Shown here: positions 9,421 through 16,770 of the stretch, one piece after another
Layout: every line of letters starts with the position of its first letter
How positions within the stretch are numbered: position 1 is the first letter of the stretch
Assembly: GCA_945952465.1 (NCBI GenBank)
Contig: CAMFIB010000001.1
Location: forward strand, 744,001 to 808,000
From: an uncultured Pseudomonadota bacterium
Lineage (GTDB): Bacteria > Pseudomonadota > Gammaproteobacteria > Burkholderiales > Burkholderiaceae_C
Length of the DNA stretch: 64,000 nucleotides
Direction: 5' to 3'
Program-made: the position numbers and the translations under genes
The notes under the pieces: model-generated
Told to the model about the DNA's origin: nothing
The model's input: only the letters and a program-made list of their open reading frames with translations
Database searches by the model: none

Positions 9421-10241
9421 TGCCCGTCACCCTTCTACCCACCCCTCCTGATCCCAACAACCCCGGTACGTTTGCCACGTTGGCTTACGCGTTCACGGTC
9501 GCGTTGGTCGCGTTCGGACCAGAGATCAACGCCCTTGAAGCGAATGTGAACGCCAAGGAGGCGTCCGCAGTTGCGTCGGCTGCCACGGCCACCACGCAAG
9601 CCGGCATCGCGACTTCGCAGGCCAACCTCGCAACGCTGGTCGCGAACACGTCGCTGAACACCTACTACCAGCTGGCCGACATGATCAACGCCATCCCGGC
9701 GTCTGGGTCGAGCACATCCAGCGTCGCGATCTCGTTGGGTCAGAAGACTTTTGTCATCGCGCAGAGTGGGCGCAATTGGGTGCCCGGGATGTTGCTGTTG
9801 GTCCGCTATGACAACAGTAACTACATGTGGGCCAACGTGATTTCGTACACGTCGGGCACAAACACACTCGTGGTCGATCCCGTGACGCTGGTCGGCAGCG
9901 GCACTTACGCAAGCTGGAGTATCAGCTGGCGGACCCCGAACATTACGAGCACCGGCCAGCAGGCAACGGTCGCCAACAACGGCAACTCTGCCGGCCCGTA
10001 CCAGCGCTACCACCTCGACAGCTCTGGTGGTGCATTCAGCCTGCTGATGAACTCGGCGCCGGTTGCGGATGCCTGGGTCGAGTTCGTCGATGTCGGCGGC
10101 CAACTGGCTGCCAACCCTGTGACCTTGCAGCGCAACGGGAAGCTGTTCTTCGGCCTGGCCGAGGATCTGATTCTCGACGTCTCCTACATGGCAATTCGCC
10201 TCGTCTTTGACCCGAACAAGGGTTGGGTGCAACAAGCATGA
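9420..10241 (+). CDS. tail fibre-like structural protein
   Basis: A 273-residue protein whose ATG shares a base with the preceding stop (TGATG). The N-terminal 35 residues are proline-rich then hydrophobic; residues about 40-80 form an Ala/Thr-rich heptad pattern (NAKEASAVASAATATTQAG) like the trimeric coiled coils of phage fibres; the rest is predicted beta-rich. No known catalytic motif. Context in the tail operon makes a fibre or baseplate-linked role likely, but I do not recognise the family. Confidence 0.55.
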   Translation: MPVTLLPTPPDPNNPGTFATLAYAFTVALVAFGPEINALEANVNAKEASAVASAATATTQAGIATSQANLATLVANTSLNTYYQLADMINAIPASGSSTSSVAISLGQKTFVIAQSGRNWVPGMLLLVRYDNSNYMWANVISYTSGTNTLVVDPVTLVGSGTYASWSISWRTPNITSTGQQATVANNGNSAGPYQRYHLDSSGGAFSLLMNSAPVADAWVEFVDVGGQLAANPVTLQRNGKLFFGLAEDLILDVSYMAIRLVFDPNKGWVQQA

Positions 10242-11632
10242 ACCTCTCCGCCATCATCAATTCCGGCTCGCTGAAATACACCGAGCTGCTCACGATTTCG
10301 GCGCCGGTCACTTTGACGGTGTCTCAAATGGGTGTGATCGCCCTGAAGTCCACCATCGCTACCTCCATCACGTTGCCATCGGCAACGACCTTGGGTAATT
10401 TGCGACTTCTGGTCCTGAAGAACTCCGGCGCGTTCCCCCTCCTCATCAAGGACAACGCTGGGACCCCCTTGGCACGGTTGGACCCGAATACCACGCTGCA
10501 GCTGTTTGCAACCAACATCAGTACCAGCGCGGGCTCTTGGGCAACCGACAGCACGGCGATTGGACCTCTTTGGTTTGGTCTGGATTACACCGTGTACCAA
10601 CCGGTCAACAACACCGGGGCTACGGGAATCTTGGAATGCGTCCAAGTTGCGACCAACAAGCTTCTGTTCGTTTACTCGAAGACTAGCTCCTCGGCGGGCA
10701 TGATCATCGGGACCATTGCGAATGGAGAGTTGACGTTTGGCACTGAGGTCACCTTCCTGAGCGGATCTGCTCTCAACCAAGTTTCGCTTGTATCCACGAA
10801 TACCGATGCTGCCGTGGCCGTCTACAACCACGGCGGCGGCAGCGGTTCGGCTGTGGTCATCTCGGTGTCGGGCACGGTCCCCTCGTTGGGAACGCCGCTG
10901 ACCTTGACGACCGGGGTTGGTGCAATGAACACGCTTGTCTTCAGCAGCACGAACAAGGCAGTGATTGGGCAGGCTTCCGGAGCCAGTGTGCTCACGGTCA
11001 GCGGCACCACGGTCAGCCAGGGCTCTGTGCGGAGCTTCGGATCTTCCTATCTCAACTTCCAACTTGCCAACATCGGAACCGACAAGTTGATGGTCATGAA
11101 CTACGACGGCACGTTGACTGCGAACGCCGCGTCTGTCATGACGATCACGGGCTCCACGGTGTCACTTGGTGCCGGCGCGACTCTGCACATGGGCGAGACC
11201 GCCTCCAACGACAGTTTCCGGCTGGTCTCGTTGAACACGGACAAGGCCGTCGCCGTCTACTTCCACGCAAACGGCCTGAAAGCGTTTGTATTGAGTGCCT
11301 CTGGCACGACAGTCACGCAAGGCTCGCCTCAGACCTTTGAGCAGGGGCTGGCCGCCCTTGGAACATCCGCCTTCTTTGGTGCGCGTGTCGCAACAGACCA
11401 GGCGCTGGTGCTCGTGCCCACTGCCTCGGGTGGCCTGCTGACTGCGCGACTGATCACGGCGTCGGGCACCACCCTGACCAGCTCGGGACGCGTCGTTTAC
11501 TCGATCGACATGGTGACCAGTGGGGTCTCTGTGGCCGCCGCCGGCGGTGGCAGCGCTGCCATCGTGACCAACCAAGTCGGAACCCCTCAGGCGATCAAGG
11601 CGCGCCTGGGCGGGGCAGCCAACCTCAAATAA
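10238..11632 (+). CDS. beta-repeat tail fibre / putative receptor-binding protein
   Basis: I chose ATG 10238, which overlaps the preceding stop as ATGA, over an upstream in-frame TTG at 10223. The 464-residue product has an N-terminal region like fibre attachment domains and then repeated blocks of about 45-60 residues with the pattern (V/F)(L/I)xxSGTTV(S/T)xG, for example near VLTVSGTTVSQGS and FVLSASGTTVTQGS. This looks like a beta-propeller or beta-helix surface suited to binding the host. It is the last gene before the lysis cassette. Function is inferred from architecture and position. Confidence 0.55.
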   Translation: MNLSAIINSGSLKYTELLTISAPVTLTVSQMGVIALKSTIATSITLPSATTLGNLRLLVLKNSGAFPLLIKDNAGTPLARLDPNTTLQLFATNISTSAGSWATDSTAIGPLWFGLDYTVYQPVNNTGATGILECVQVATNKLLFVYSKTSSSAGMIIGTIANGELTFGTEVTFLSGSALNQVSLVSTNTDAAVAVYNHGGGSGSAVVISVSGTVPSLGTPLTLTTGVGAMNTLVFSSTNKAVIGQASGASVLTVSGTTVSQGSVRSFGSSYLNFQLANIGTDKLMVMNYDGTLTANAASVMTITGSTVSLGAGATLHMGETASNDSFRLVSLNTDKAVAVYFHANGLKAFVLSASGTTVTQGSPQTFEQGLAALGTSAFFGARVATDQALVLVPTASGGLLTARLITASGTTLTSSGRVVYSIDMVTSGVSVAAAGGGSAAIVTNQVGTPQAIKARLGGAANLK

Positions 11633-11640
11633 AGGCACAC

Positions 11641-11943
11641 ATGAAGCCAGAAGAACTAGAAGAGTGGCGCCGACAAATTGACGAGGCCGTCCAACAGGAC
11701 CAGCTTCATCGGCAAGCCACCGATCAGCGACTCGACGCATTCGAGAGGTCGCTCAGCGAAAACACGGCGGTAACGAAACAGACCCAATCCAACACGGAAG
11801 AGATGTTTCAGATCCTGCAGTCGTGGCAGGCCGCGATGCGAGTGCTGGGGTGGATCGGAAAGGCTGCCAAACCTCTGAGCTACATCATTGGGTTGGTCAC
11901 CGCAGTCGTGGTGTTCTGGCGGACGCTGAAGGGAGGTTCTTGA
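11641..11943 (+). CDS. small membrane protein, holin candidate
   Basis: A 100-residue protein with a charged coiled-coil N-terminus (residues 1-60) and one hydrophobic segment near residues 78-95 followed by a basic tail. Its stop overlaps the endolysin start (TGATG), the usual location for a holin. It is unusual in having a single C-terminal membrane span, more like XhlA-type or accessory membrane proteins than classical multi-span holins. With an SAR endolysin next door, a pinholin-type partner would be expected; this is the only membrane candidate in the cassette apart from Rz. Confidence 0.55.
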   Translation: MKPEELEEWRRQIDEAVQQDQLHRQATDQRLDAFERSLSENTAVTKQTQSNTEEMFQILQSWQAAMRVLGWIGKAAKPLSYIIGLVTAVVVFWRTLKGGS

Positions 11944-12434
11944 TGGACCTCAAGCGTCGAACCATCGCCGCGGCCATGGCCACTGCAATCGCCGTACCGG
12001 CTGAGGGCCTGCGCCAGTGGGCCTACCGGGACCCCCCGGGGATTCTTACCGTGTGCTACGGGCATACCGGGCCTTCGGTGCGGCCCGACCGCGCCTATTC
12101 GATCGAAGAGTGTAAGTCTCTGCTATCTACCGACATGAATGCCGCGATCGAGACCGTGGAACGGTGTGTACCTGGCCTGCCAGTCAACGTTCTCGCAGCC
12201 TTCGGAGACGCGGTGTACAACCTCGGCCCCAAGATCGCCTGCGACACGAAAAACAGTACAGCTGCGCGCCTGCTGAAGTCCGGGCAGCTCGATTTTGCGT
12301 GCAAGCAGCTCCCTCGCTGGAACAAGGCAACCGTCATGAAGGTCAGCGTGGAATTGCCGGGCCTGACCAAGCGGCGCGCTGCGGAGATGAGCCTTTGCCT
12401 GACCAAGCCTGCAGGTCGCGGGGAGGGCGTATGA
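11943..12434 (+). CDS. SAR-type phage lysozyme (GH24 endolysin)
   Basis: A 163-residue muramidase that cleaves the glycan of host peptidoglycan. The catalytic triad spacing of P21-type lysozymes is visible as E21, D30 and T36 in the segment EGLRQWAYRD...GILTVCYGHTG. The N-terminus, a few basic residues followed by an Ala-rich weakly hydrophobic stretch at 8-20, fits a signal-arrest-release domain, which tethers the enzyme inactive in the inner membrane until the membrane is depolarised. The ATG at 11943 overlaps the preceding stop; longer in-frame starts upstream would lie inside the holin-candidate gene and are not needed. Confidence 0.9.
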   Translation: MDLKRRTIAAAMATAIAVPAEGLRQWAYRDPPGILTVCYGHTGPSVRPDRAYSIEECKSLLSTDMNAAIETVERCVPGLPVNVLAAFGDAVYNLGPKIACDTKNSTAARLLKSGQLDFACKQLPRWNKATVMKVSVELPGLTKRRAAEMSLCLTKPAGRGEGV

Positions 12435-12661
12435 AGGTGATTGCCCAGACTGTGTTGGTTACCGCACTCGTGATCGGACCTATGGCAGATGCCGAAGAGC
12501 CGGCAAAGGTGCCCGATGAGCACAAGGAGGCCTGTTCCCGTGGCGGCGGTTGTCTGGTGATGACCCGTGTCGCGTTGGAGAGGATGGTCCAGGACATTAC
12601 CAAGGCCGCATACGCCGATGCGCGTGCAGCTGCAGATGCTGCGTGCAGGAGGTCCCTTTGA
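12431..12661 (+). CDS. small secreted phage protein in lysis cassette
   Basis: A 76-residue protein starting at an ATG that overlaps the endolysin stop (ATGA). A typical signal peptide covers residues 1-21 and ends at ADA; the mature part is short, charged and has three cysteines. It is coupled on its other side to the Rz-like gene by TTGA. I do not recognise it; its place between endolysin and spanin suggests a lysis accessory role. Confidence 0.6.
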   Translation: MKVIAQTVLVTALVIGPMADAEEPAKVPDEHKEACSRGGGCLVMTRVALERMVQDITKAAYADARAAADAACRRSL

Positions 12662-13146
12662 CTTGGCTGAGGCAAATGGTGCCCGCTTGGGTGGGGCCTG
12701 TGTGCGCTGTGACGATGGCCGCTTGCCTCGTCCTTTTCGGTTGGGTCGAGGGCGTCAAACATGCAGAGCGTGAGTTCGAGGTCTACAAACTGAAGCAGCA
12801 GGCACTGCAGGACCAAGCCGTGATCCGGGCGGCCAAGGTCACACACAACCTTTGGCTCGACGTGGCCGCCTTGGAGGAGGTTAGAGAGAATGAAAACCGT
12901 TTGGCTGATGATCGTGAGCGGGCTGCTGTTGAGCGGCTGCGCAACCGCCCCCCGCGTGTGCCCAGAGATCCCTCCGCTTGCGCTGGAGGTGACGGATCGG
13001 GACTTTCAAGGGGAGATGGAGAGTTTCTTGTCCGGTACGCTGCCGCCGCCCGCAAGCAAAGCGCCGATCTCGCCCAGTGCATCGCGCAATACCGCAAGGT
13101 CGAAAAAGCGTTGAAGAATTGTCCGGCGTGGTCCGGGGGAGATTGA
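12658..13146 (+). CDS. Rz-like i-spanin (inner membrane spanin subunit)
   Basis: A 162-residue protein from a TTG at 12658 overlapping the previous stop; ATG 12676 is an alternative. It has one N-terminal membrane anchor (about residues 9-30) followed by a charged alpha-helical periplasmic region, the layout of Rz. Spanins fuse inner and outer membranes at the last step of lysis. Identification is strengthened by an Rz1-like lipoprotein frame lying completely inside it. The C-terminal part is Arg-rich where it overlaps that second frame, as expected when two proteins share the DNA. Confidence 0.75.
   Translation: MTWLRQMVPAWVGPVCAVTMAACLVLFGWVEGVKHAEREFEVYKLKQQALQDQAVIRAAKVTHNLWLDVAALEEVRENENRLADDRERAAVERLRNRPPRVPRDPSACAGGDGSGLSRGDGEFLVRYAAAARKQSADLAQCIAQYRKVEKALKNCPAWSGGD
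12890..13114 (+). CDS. Rz1-like o-spanin lipoprotein, nested inside Rz
   Basis: A 74-residue frame starting at ATG 12890 within the Rz gene in a different phase. The N-terminus is a lipoprotein signal with lipobox LLSGC (Cys 17), and the mature part is short and proline-rich (PPLA, LPPPAS), the hallmarks of the outer-membrane spanin subunit. Its start follows a GGAGG-rich stretch at about 12874-12880. Fully embedded Rz1 genes are known from lambda and relatives, so the arrangement is credible. Confidence 0.78.
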   Translation: MKTVWLMIVSGLLLSGCATAPRVCPEIPPLALEVTDRDFQGEMESFLSGTLPPPASKAPISPSASRNTARSKKR

Positions 13147-13207
13147 TTTCAGGGTAGCGACATCCCAGTCTGGTCTGCGAAAGGCCGGCGCCCAGCCGGG
13201 CACGACC

Positions 13208-13561
13208 ATGCTGGATCAACCGCTACCCATTGAACTTCCCGGCGGCGCAGACACCGAGCTGCGCCTGACGTACCGTGATCCGTTCCGACAGCCAGTGAAC
13301 CTCACTGGCTGCGTGGCCTATGCGCAGGTCAAGAAACCCGACCTGTCGGAGACTTTCGATGAGCTGACCTCGCTGAACGGTCGGATCGTTCTGGACGGAC
13401 CGGCTGGCGGTATCGCTCCCCAGTTCCCGCATGCCGTCACCTCTGGCTACACGTTCACCGAGGCCGTTTTCGACGTCCTGTTGGTGTTCCCGAACGGGTC
13501 TCGGGTGCGCTTGCAAAAGCAGGCCCTCAGCCGCAACCCGGGCGTTACTCAGGTGGACTGA
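13208..13561 (+). CDS. phage tail-associated protein, baseplate upper protein-like
   Basis: A 117-residue beta-rich protein starting at ATG 13208 about 60 bases after the lysis cassette. The pattern of a polar N-terminus, a YRDPFRQPVNLTG turn and a final strand resembles small beta-sandwich modules at the N-terminus of phage baseplate or fibre proteins (BppU-like). This is a weak structural impression, not a family match. It is coupled to the next gene by TGATG. Confidence 0.5.
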   Translation: MLDQPLPIELPGGADTELRLTYRDPFRQPVNLTGCVAYAQVKKPDLSETFDELTSLNGRIVLDGPAGGIAPQFPHAVTSGYTFTEAVFDVLLVFPNGSRVRLQKQALSRNPGVTQVD

Positions 13562-14010
13562 TGGCGGGCGTCACGTACATCGACGACCAGATCAACGAAA
13601 CCACCGAGAGTGTCTCGGTGGTTTCGGTCTTCACGCAGCTCGTGGAGCGCGTCCAAACGCAGACCGTGACGGTGGAGAAGGTCGTCATCGACGTAGAGGT
13701 GAGGCCGCCAGCGGTCTACTTCATCGACGTCACCGGGAGTGGCGCACCCGGTCAGGACGGTGCAGACGGCTCTGGTGGTATTGCACAGCAGTACATCACT
13801 CTCACCCAAGGGCAGATTGACGCTGCCGAGTTGGAGCTGGACTCCGCACCTCCGGACCCCACCAAGGTTGCCGTCACCGCCCGATTCGGCACCCACCAGT
13901 TTCCCAATGTCGACTTCGTCGTCCAAGGTAAGACCCTCAGCTGGTTCGGCCTGGCCATGCAGCTGCTGCTGGAGCCGGGCGACACGTTGCTGATCTCCTA
14001 CGCACTGTGA
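13561..14010 (+). CDS. phage structural protein with short collagen-like stretch
   Basis: A 149-residue protein whose ATG overlaps the preceding stop. It has Val/Thr-rich strands in the first 60 residues, a short collagen-like stretch (GAPGQDGADGSGG, near residues 61-73) and a C-terminal beta-rich part. Short Gly-x-y segments are common trimerisation elements in phage fibres. No family recognised; a tail fibre accessory role is inferred from its neighbours. Confidence 0.5.
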   Translation: MAGVTYIDDQINETTESVSVVSVFTQLVERVQTQTVTVEKVVIDVEVRPPAVYFIDVTGSGAPGQDGADGSGGIAQQYITLTQGQIDAAELELDSAPPDPTKVAVTARFGTHQFPNVDFVVQGKTLSWFGLAMQLLLEPGDTLLISYAL

Positions 14011-14017
14011 GTTACCC

Positions 14018-15082
14018 ATGAGCCAGATCAAAACCAAGTTCCTTGAGGACAACGCAGTAACCGGCGCGAAGACTCGCCTCGGCAACAACGAGGCGCTCAG
14101 GGCACGCAATGCTGCAGGCACTGCCGATGTGTCCGTGCTGAAGGTCACCGCGGCCGACCAGCTTGAGCTGCAGGCGCTGCCGCAGATCGCTTCCTCGCTG
14201 CCTGTTCCGGTGTCGGACAAACAACTCGTCACGGTCGAGTACGTCAAGAACTACGTGCAGGGCAAGGTCGACGCCAAAGACGCGGTCAACGTCCTGTTCG
14301 ATACCAACGTCGCACTTACCGGCACGACCACGCTCGTCGGCGACGGCTTCACCGTGCTGAACAATTGGCGTGTGGGTCTGGGCAACCAGACGGTCGCTGC
14401 TCAGAACGGCATCTATGTCGCAGCCATCAGTGGCCCGAACTGGACGCTCACGCGTGCCGCCGACTTTGATCAAGTGGACGACGCTTCCGGCAAGGAGGTG
14501 ACTTCGGGCGCTTACTTCAAGGTGATCTCCGGCACGGTCTACGCCGGATACGAGGTCATCCTCAACACCCCCGACCCGATCGTTGTCGGGACCACCGCGT
14601 TGACGTTCATCAAAAACCCGACCTCCGCCACGCTGACGGGCGGGGACGGTATCGCAAAGGTGGGGCAGGACTTCGCGGTCGATCTGGCGACGAATGGCGG
14701 CCTGGAGTCCACCAACCCGGGCAACCAAGCCGGCCAAATCCGCGTGAAGACCGCCACCGGTGTCGTCGAGAAGGACCGTACGGCCCAAGTTGACACCGGT
14801 GGAAACGTGGTGGCGAAGCGCTCGCGGAAGCAGTCGTTCACGTTGGCGGCCCAAGACATCACCAATGGTTATGTCGATCTGCCCGACGTTGCTGGAATGG
14901 ATTCGGTTGCACTGGTCGTGGCTGGCGCGCCGCCGCAGGCGGAGAACACCGACTACACGGTGAACTACACCGGAGGCACCAGCAGCAAGACGCGCGTCAC
15001 GTTCGCCGGAGGCCTTGCTTCTGCTGGCGTGTCGGCGCTTGCCGCAGGAGACGTCATCTCGGTTCTCTACACGGCGTTCTGA
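14018..15082 (+). CDS. phage tail fibre-like protein
   Basis: A 354-residue protein that begins MSQIKTKFLEDNAVTGAK, a start common among phage fibre and virion surface proteins. It has an N-terminal attachment part, a long beta-rich middle (residues about 90-250) and a C-terminal module of about 80 residues that resembles small beta-sandwich domains. It ends in Phe and is coupled to the next, broken gene by TGATG. Likely a side fibre or decoration protein; the family is not certain. Confidence 0.58.
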   Translation: MSQIKTKFLEDNAVTGAKTRLGNNEALRARNAAGTADVSVLKVTAADQLELQALPQIASSLPVPVSDKQLVTVEYVKNYVQGKVDAKDAVNVLFDTNVALTGTTTLVGDGFTVLNNWRVGLGNQTVAAQNGIYVAAISGPNWTLTRAADFDQVDDASGKEVTSGAYFKVISGTVYAGYEVILNTPDPIVVGTTALTFIKNPTSATLTGGDGIAKVGQDFAVDLATNGGLESTNPGNQAGQIRVKTATGVVEKDRTAQVDTGGNVVAKRSRKQSFTLAAQDITNGYVDLPDVAGMDSVALVVAGAPPQAENTDYTVNYTGGTSSKTRVTFAGGLASAGVSALAAGDVISVLYTAF

Positions 15083-15796
15083 TGGCGCTGTCTCTCTTCA
15101 AATACATCCAGCGGCTCGGTACACCTGTGCCGGTTGCCGCGCCGATCGCCGCTGGCGACCGTGTGGATGAGGCACCACTACGACTGGATCATCGCGTCCC
15201 ACGTCATCGAGCACACGCCGGACTTCGTGGGATTCCTGCGGGAATGCCAAACGATGCTGAAGCCTGGCGGCAGGCTATCACTGGTCGTCCCGGACCGCCG
15301 ATACTGCTTCGACATTTGCAGGCCCGCGAGCACGCCGGGTGAGATCCTGCAAGCCCACTTCGAGCGTAGGACCGCGCACACCCTCGGGACGGTCTGGGAC
15401 CACTTCTCTCTGGCCATGAAACGTAATGAGGCCGTGTCCTGGGCGCGCCAGACGCAGGGGCCCGACACGCTGATCTACCCCGACATCGAGGAGGCCAAGC
15501 GCAAGATGGCTGCGGCGCGGGCCGGCGAGTACGTCGATGTTCACAATTGGCGCTTCACGCCGACGTCTTTCTACCTCGCCCTGCATGACCTGTGGACACT
15601 GGACCTGATCCAGTTGGACCTATGCTCCTACTTCGAACACGAAGGGTGTGAGTTCTTCGTGCAGATGGAGAAACGGGTCGGTGGGCGCTCCGTCGTGGAT
15701 CGGCAAGAGCTGATTCACGCGGCCTTCCGTGAGTCGGCCGACATACTTGAAGAAGCAACGAACCTCGACGGCCAAGTGGCCGAAGTTGATAGCTAA
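15082..15796 (+). pseudogene. remnant SAM-dependent methyltransferase fused out of frame to a phage gene start
   Basis: A phage-style start at ATG 15082 encodes about 30 residues (MALSLFKYIQRLG...) in one frame. From about 15170 the recognisable coding shifts to another frame, which reads the second half of a class I methyltransferase: YDWIIASHVIEHTPD, then LKPGGRLSLVVPDRR, then a long C-terminal part to 15796. The SAM-binding glycine motif that should precede this is missing. The simplest reading is a deletion that joined two genes out of frame near 15165-15178. An ATG at 15167 could still give a 209-residue partial protein, but it would lack the cofactor site. Confidence 0.7.
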
Positions 15797-15860
15797 CAGG
15801 TAGCCCAAAAATCAGCAGCTTTAAGCCGTTGATTTACAATGGAAAAATCTCCTGCGATTC

Positions 15861-15906
15861 GATTGCAAATCCGTCCAGGGCGGTTCGACTCCGCCCCGCG
15901 CCTCCA
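15861..15906 (+). repeat. prophage attachment site: 3' fragment of tRNA-Cys(GCA)
   Basis: From 15861 the sequence reads as a tRNA-Cys 3' half: anticodon loop TTGCAAA with GCA at 15865-15867, 3' anticodon strand TCCGT, T arm GGCGG-TTCGACT-CCGCC at 15879-15895, acceptor strand CCGCGCC, discriminator T and CCA ending at 15906. The bases just upstream (15858-15862) do not pair with the anticodon strand, and there is no D arm or 5' acceptor strand, so this is not a working tRNA. It marks the junction between phage genes and host genes. Confidence 0.88.
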
Positions 15907-15952
15907 TCCCCTCTCTCTATTTCCTTCTTCGCGTCGCCTGCTGCTGGCGGCT

Positions 15953-16747
15953 ATGTGCTGGGTCTTCTGCGTGGGCGCGCACGCCGATATCCAGTGCGCG
16001 GCCGACGCGCGCCGCGATGAAACCGGCGTGCAGAACGGCGTGCTGCTGCGCTGCGCGAACCCCGATCCGATTCCGAAGACCGTGTTGCTGACGCTGTCGC
16101 GGCTGCACATCGTCGATGCGCTGCCCGACCAAAGCACGCACGTGCTGCGGCCCGGTGAGCGCGCCGTGCTGCGTTCGCTCGATGTGGTCGAGCAACCCTG
16201 GCAGTTGAGCTACAACGTGAAGGGCTTGCTGGGCGTCCCTCGCGACACCGTCCTCACGGTGGCGCATCAATTGCCGTTCATGCCGGGCACTGCGGCGCTG
16301 GTGGCGCAGATGTTCGGCAGCCCCCAGAGCACGCACAACGACGCCGGCAGCCTTCACGCCGTCGATTTCGGCGTGCCCTTCGGCACACCGGTCGTGGCGA
16401 CGCGCGACGGCGTGGTGGCGCGCATCAAGGACGGCTCCTTCGCCAGCGGTCGCGACCCCTCTTTCCAGGGCAAGGAGAACCTGGTCATCGTCTACCACGC
16501 CGACGACACCTTTTCGGTCTACGGCCATCTGGAAACGGGCAGCTTCACGGTGCAAGTTGGTGACCGGGTTCGCGCCGGACAAGTGCTGGCCCGCACCGGG
16601 GCCTCCGGAATGATGGGGGGCCCCCACCTGCATTACGCGCTGCAGATGCGGGGCAGGGAAGGCATCGTGTCGATTCCGGTGTTTTTCCAACAGCGAGACG
16701 GGGCACCGGTGCCGCTGGTGTTCGGGCAGCCTGTTGTCGCGGACTGA
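15953..16747 (+). CDS. M23 family peptidase (LytM-type), secreted
   Basis: A zinc metallopeptidase of the peptidoglycan-cleaving LytM/lysostaphin family. The metal ligands are visible as H135 and D138 (LHAVDF) and the HxH motif H225-L-H227 (GGPHLHYAL), numbered from ATG 15953. The frame stays open upstream to 15839 through the tRNA-Cys remnant, but that part cannot be native. With ATG 15953 the secretion signal (MCWVFCVGAHA) is short; a CTG at 15937 would give a fuller signal. The mature protein is about 250 residues with the catalytic domain in its C-terminal half. The prophage now separates this gene from whatever lay upstream. Confidence 0.85.
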   Translation: MCWVFCVGAHADIQCAADARRDETGVQNGVLLRCANPDPIPKTVLLTLSRLHIVDALPDQSTHVLRPGERAVLRSLDVVEQPWQLSYNVKGLLGVPRDTVLTVAHQLPFMPGTAALVAQMFGSPQSTHNDAGSLHAVDFGVPFGTPVVATRDGVVARIKDGSFASGRDPSFQGKENLVIVYHADDTFSVYGHLETGSFTVQVGDRVRAGQVLARTGASGMMGGPHLHYALQMRGREGIVSIPVFFQQRDGAPVPLVFGQPVVAD

Positions 16748-16770
16748 CTCCGCGACAACGGCTGGCCTTT

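Noticed and set aside
15861..15906. A functional tRNA-Cys gene
   Set aside because: The 5' half (acceptor, D arm and 5' anticodon strand) is missing and the bases before 15861 do not pair.
15839..15952. N-terminal extension of the M23 peptidase from ATG 15839
   Set aside because: This start would translate through the tRNA-Cys remnant and phage sequence; it exists only because of the integration.
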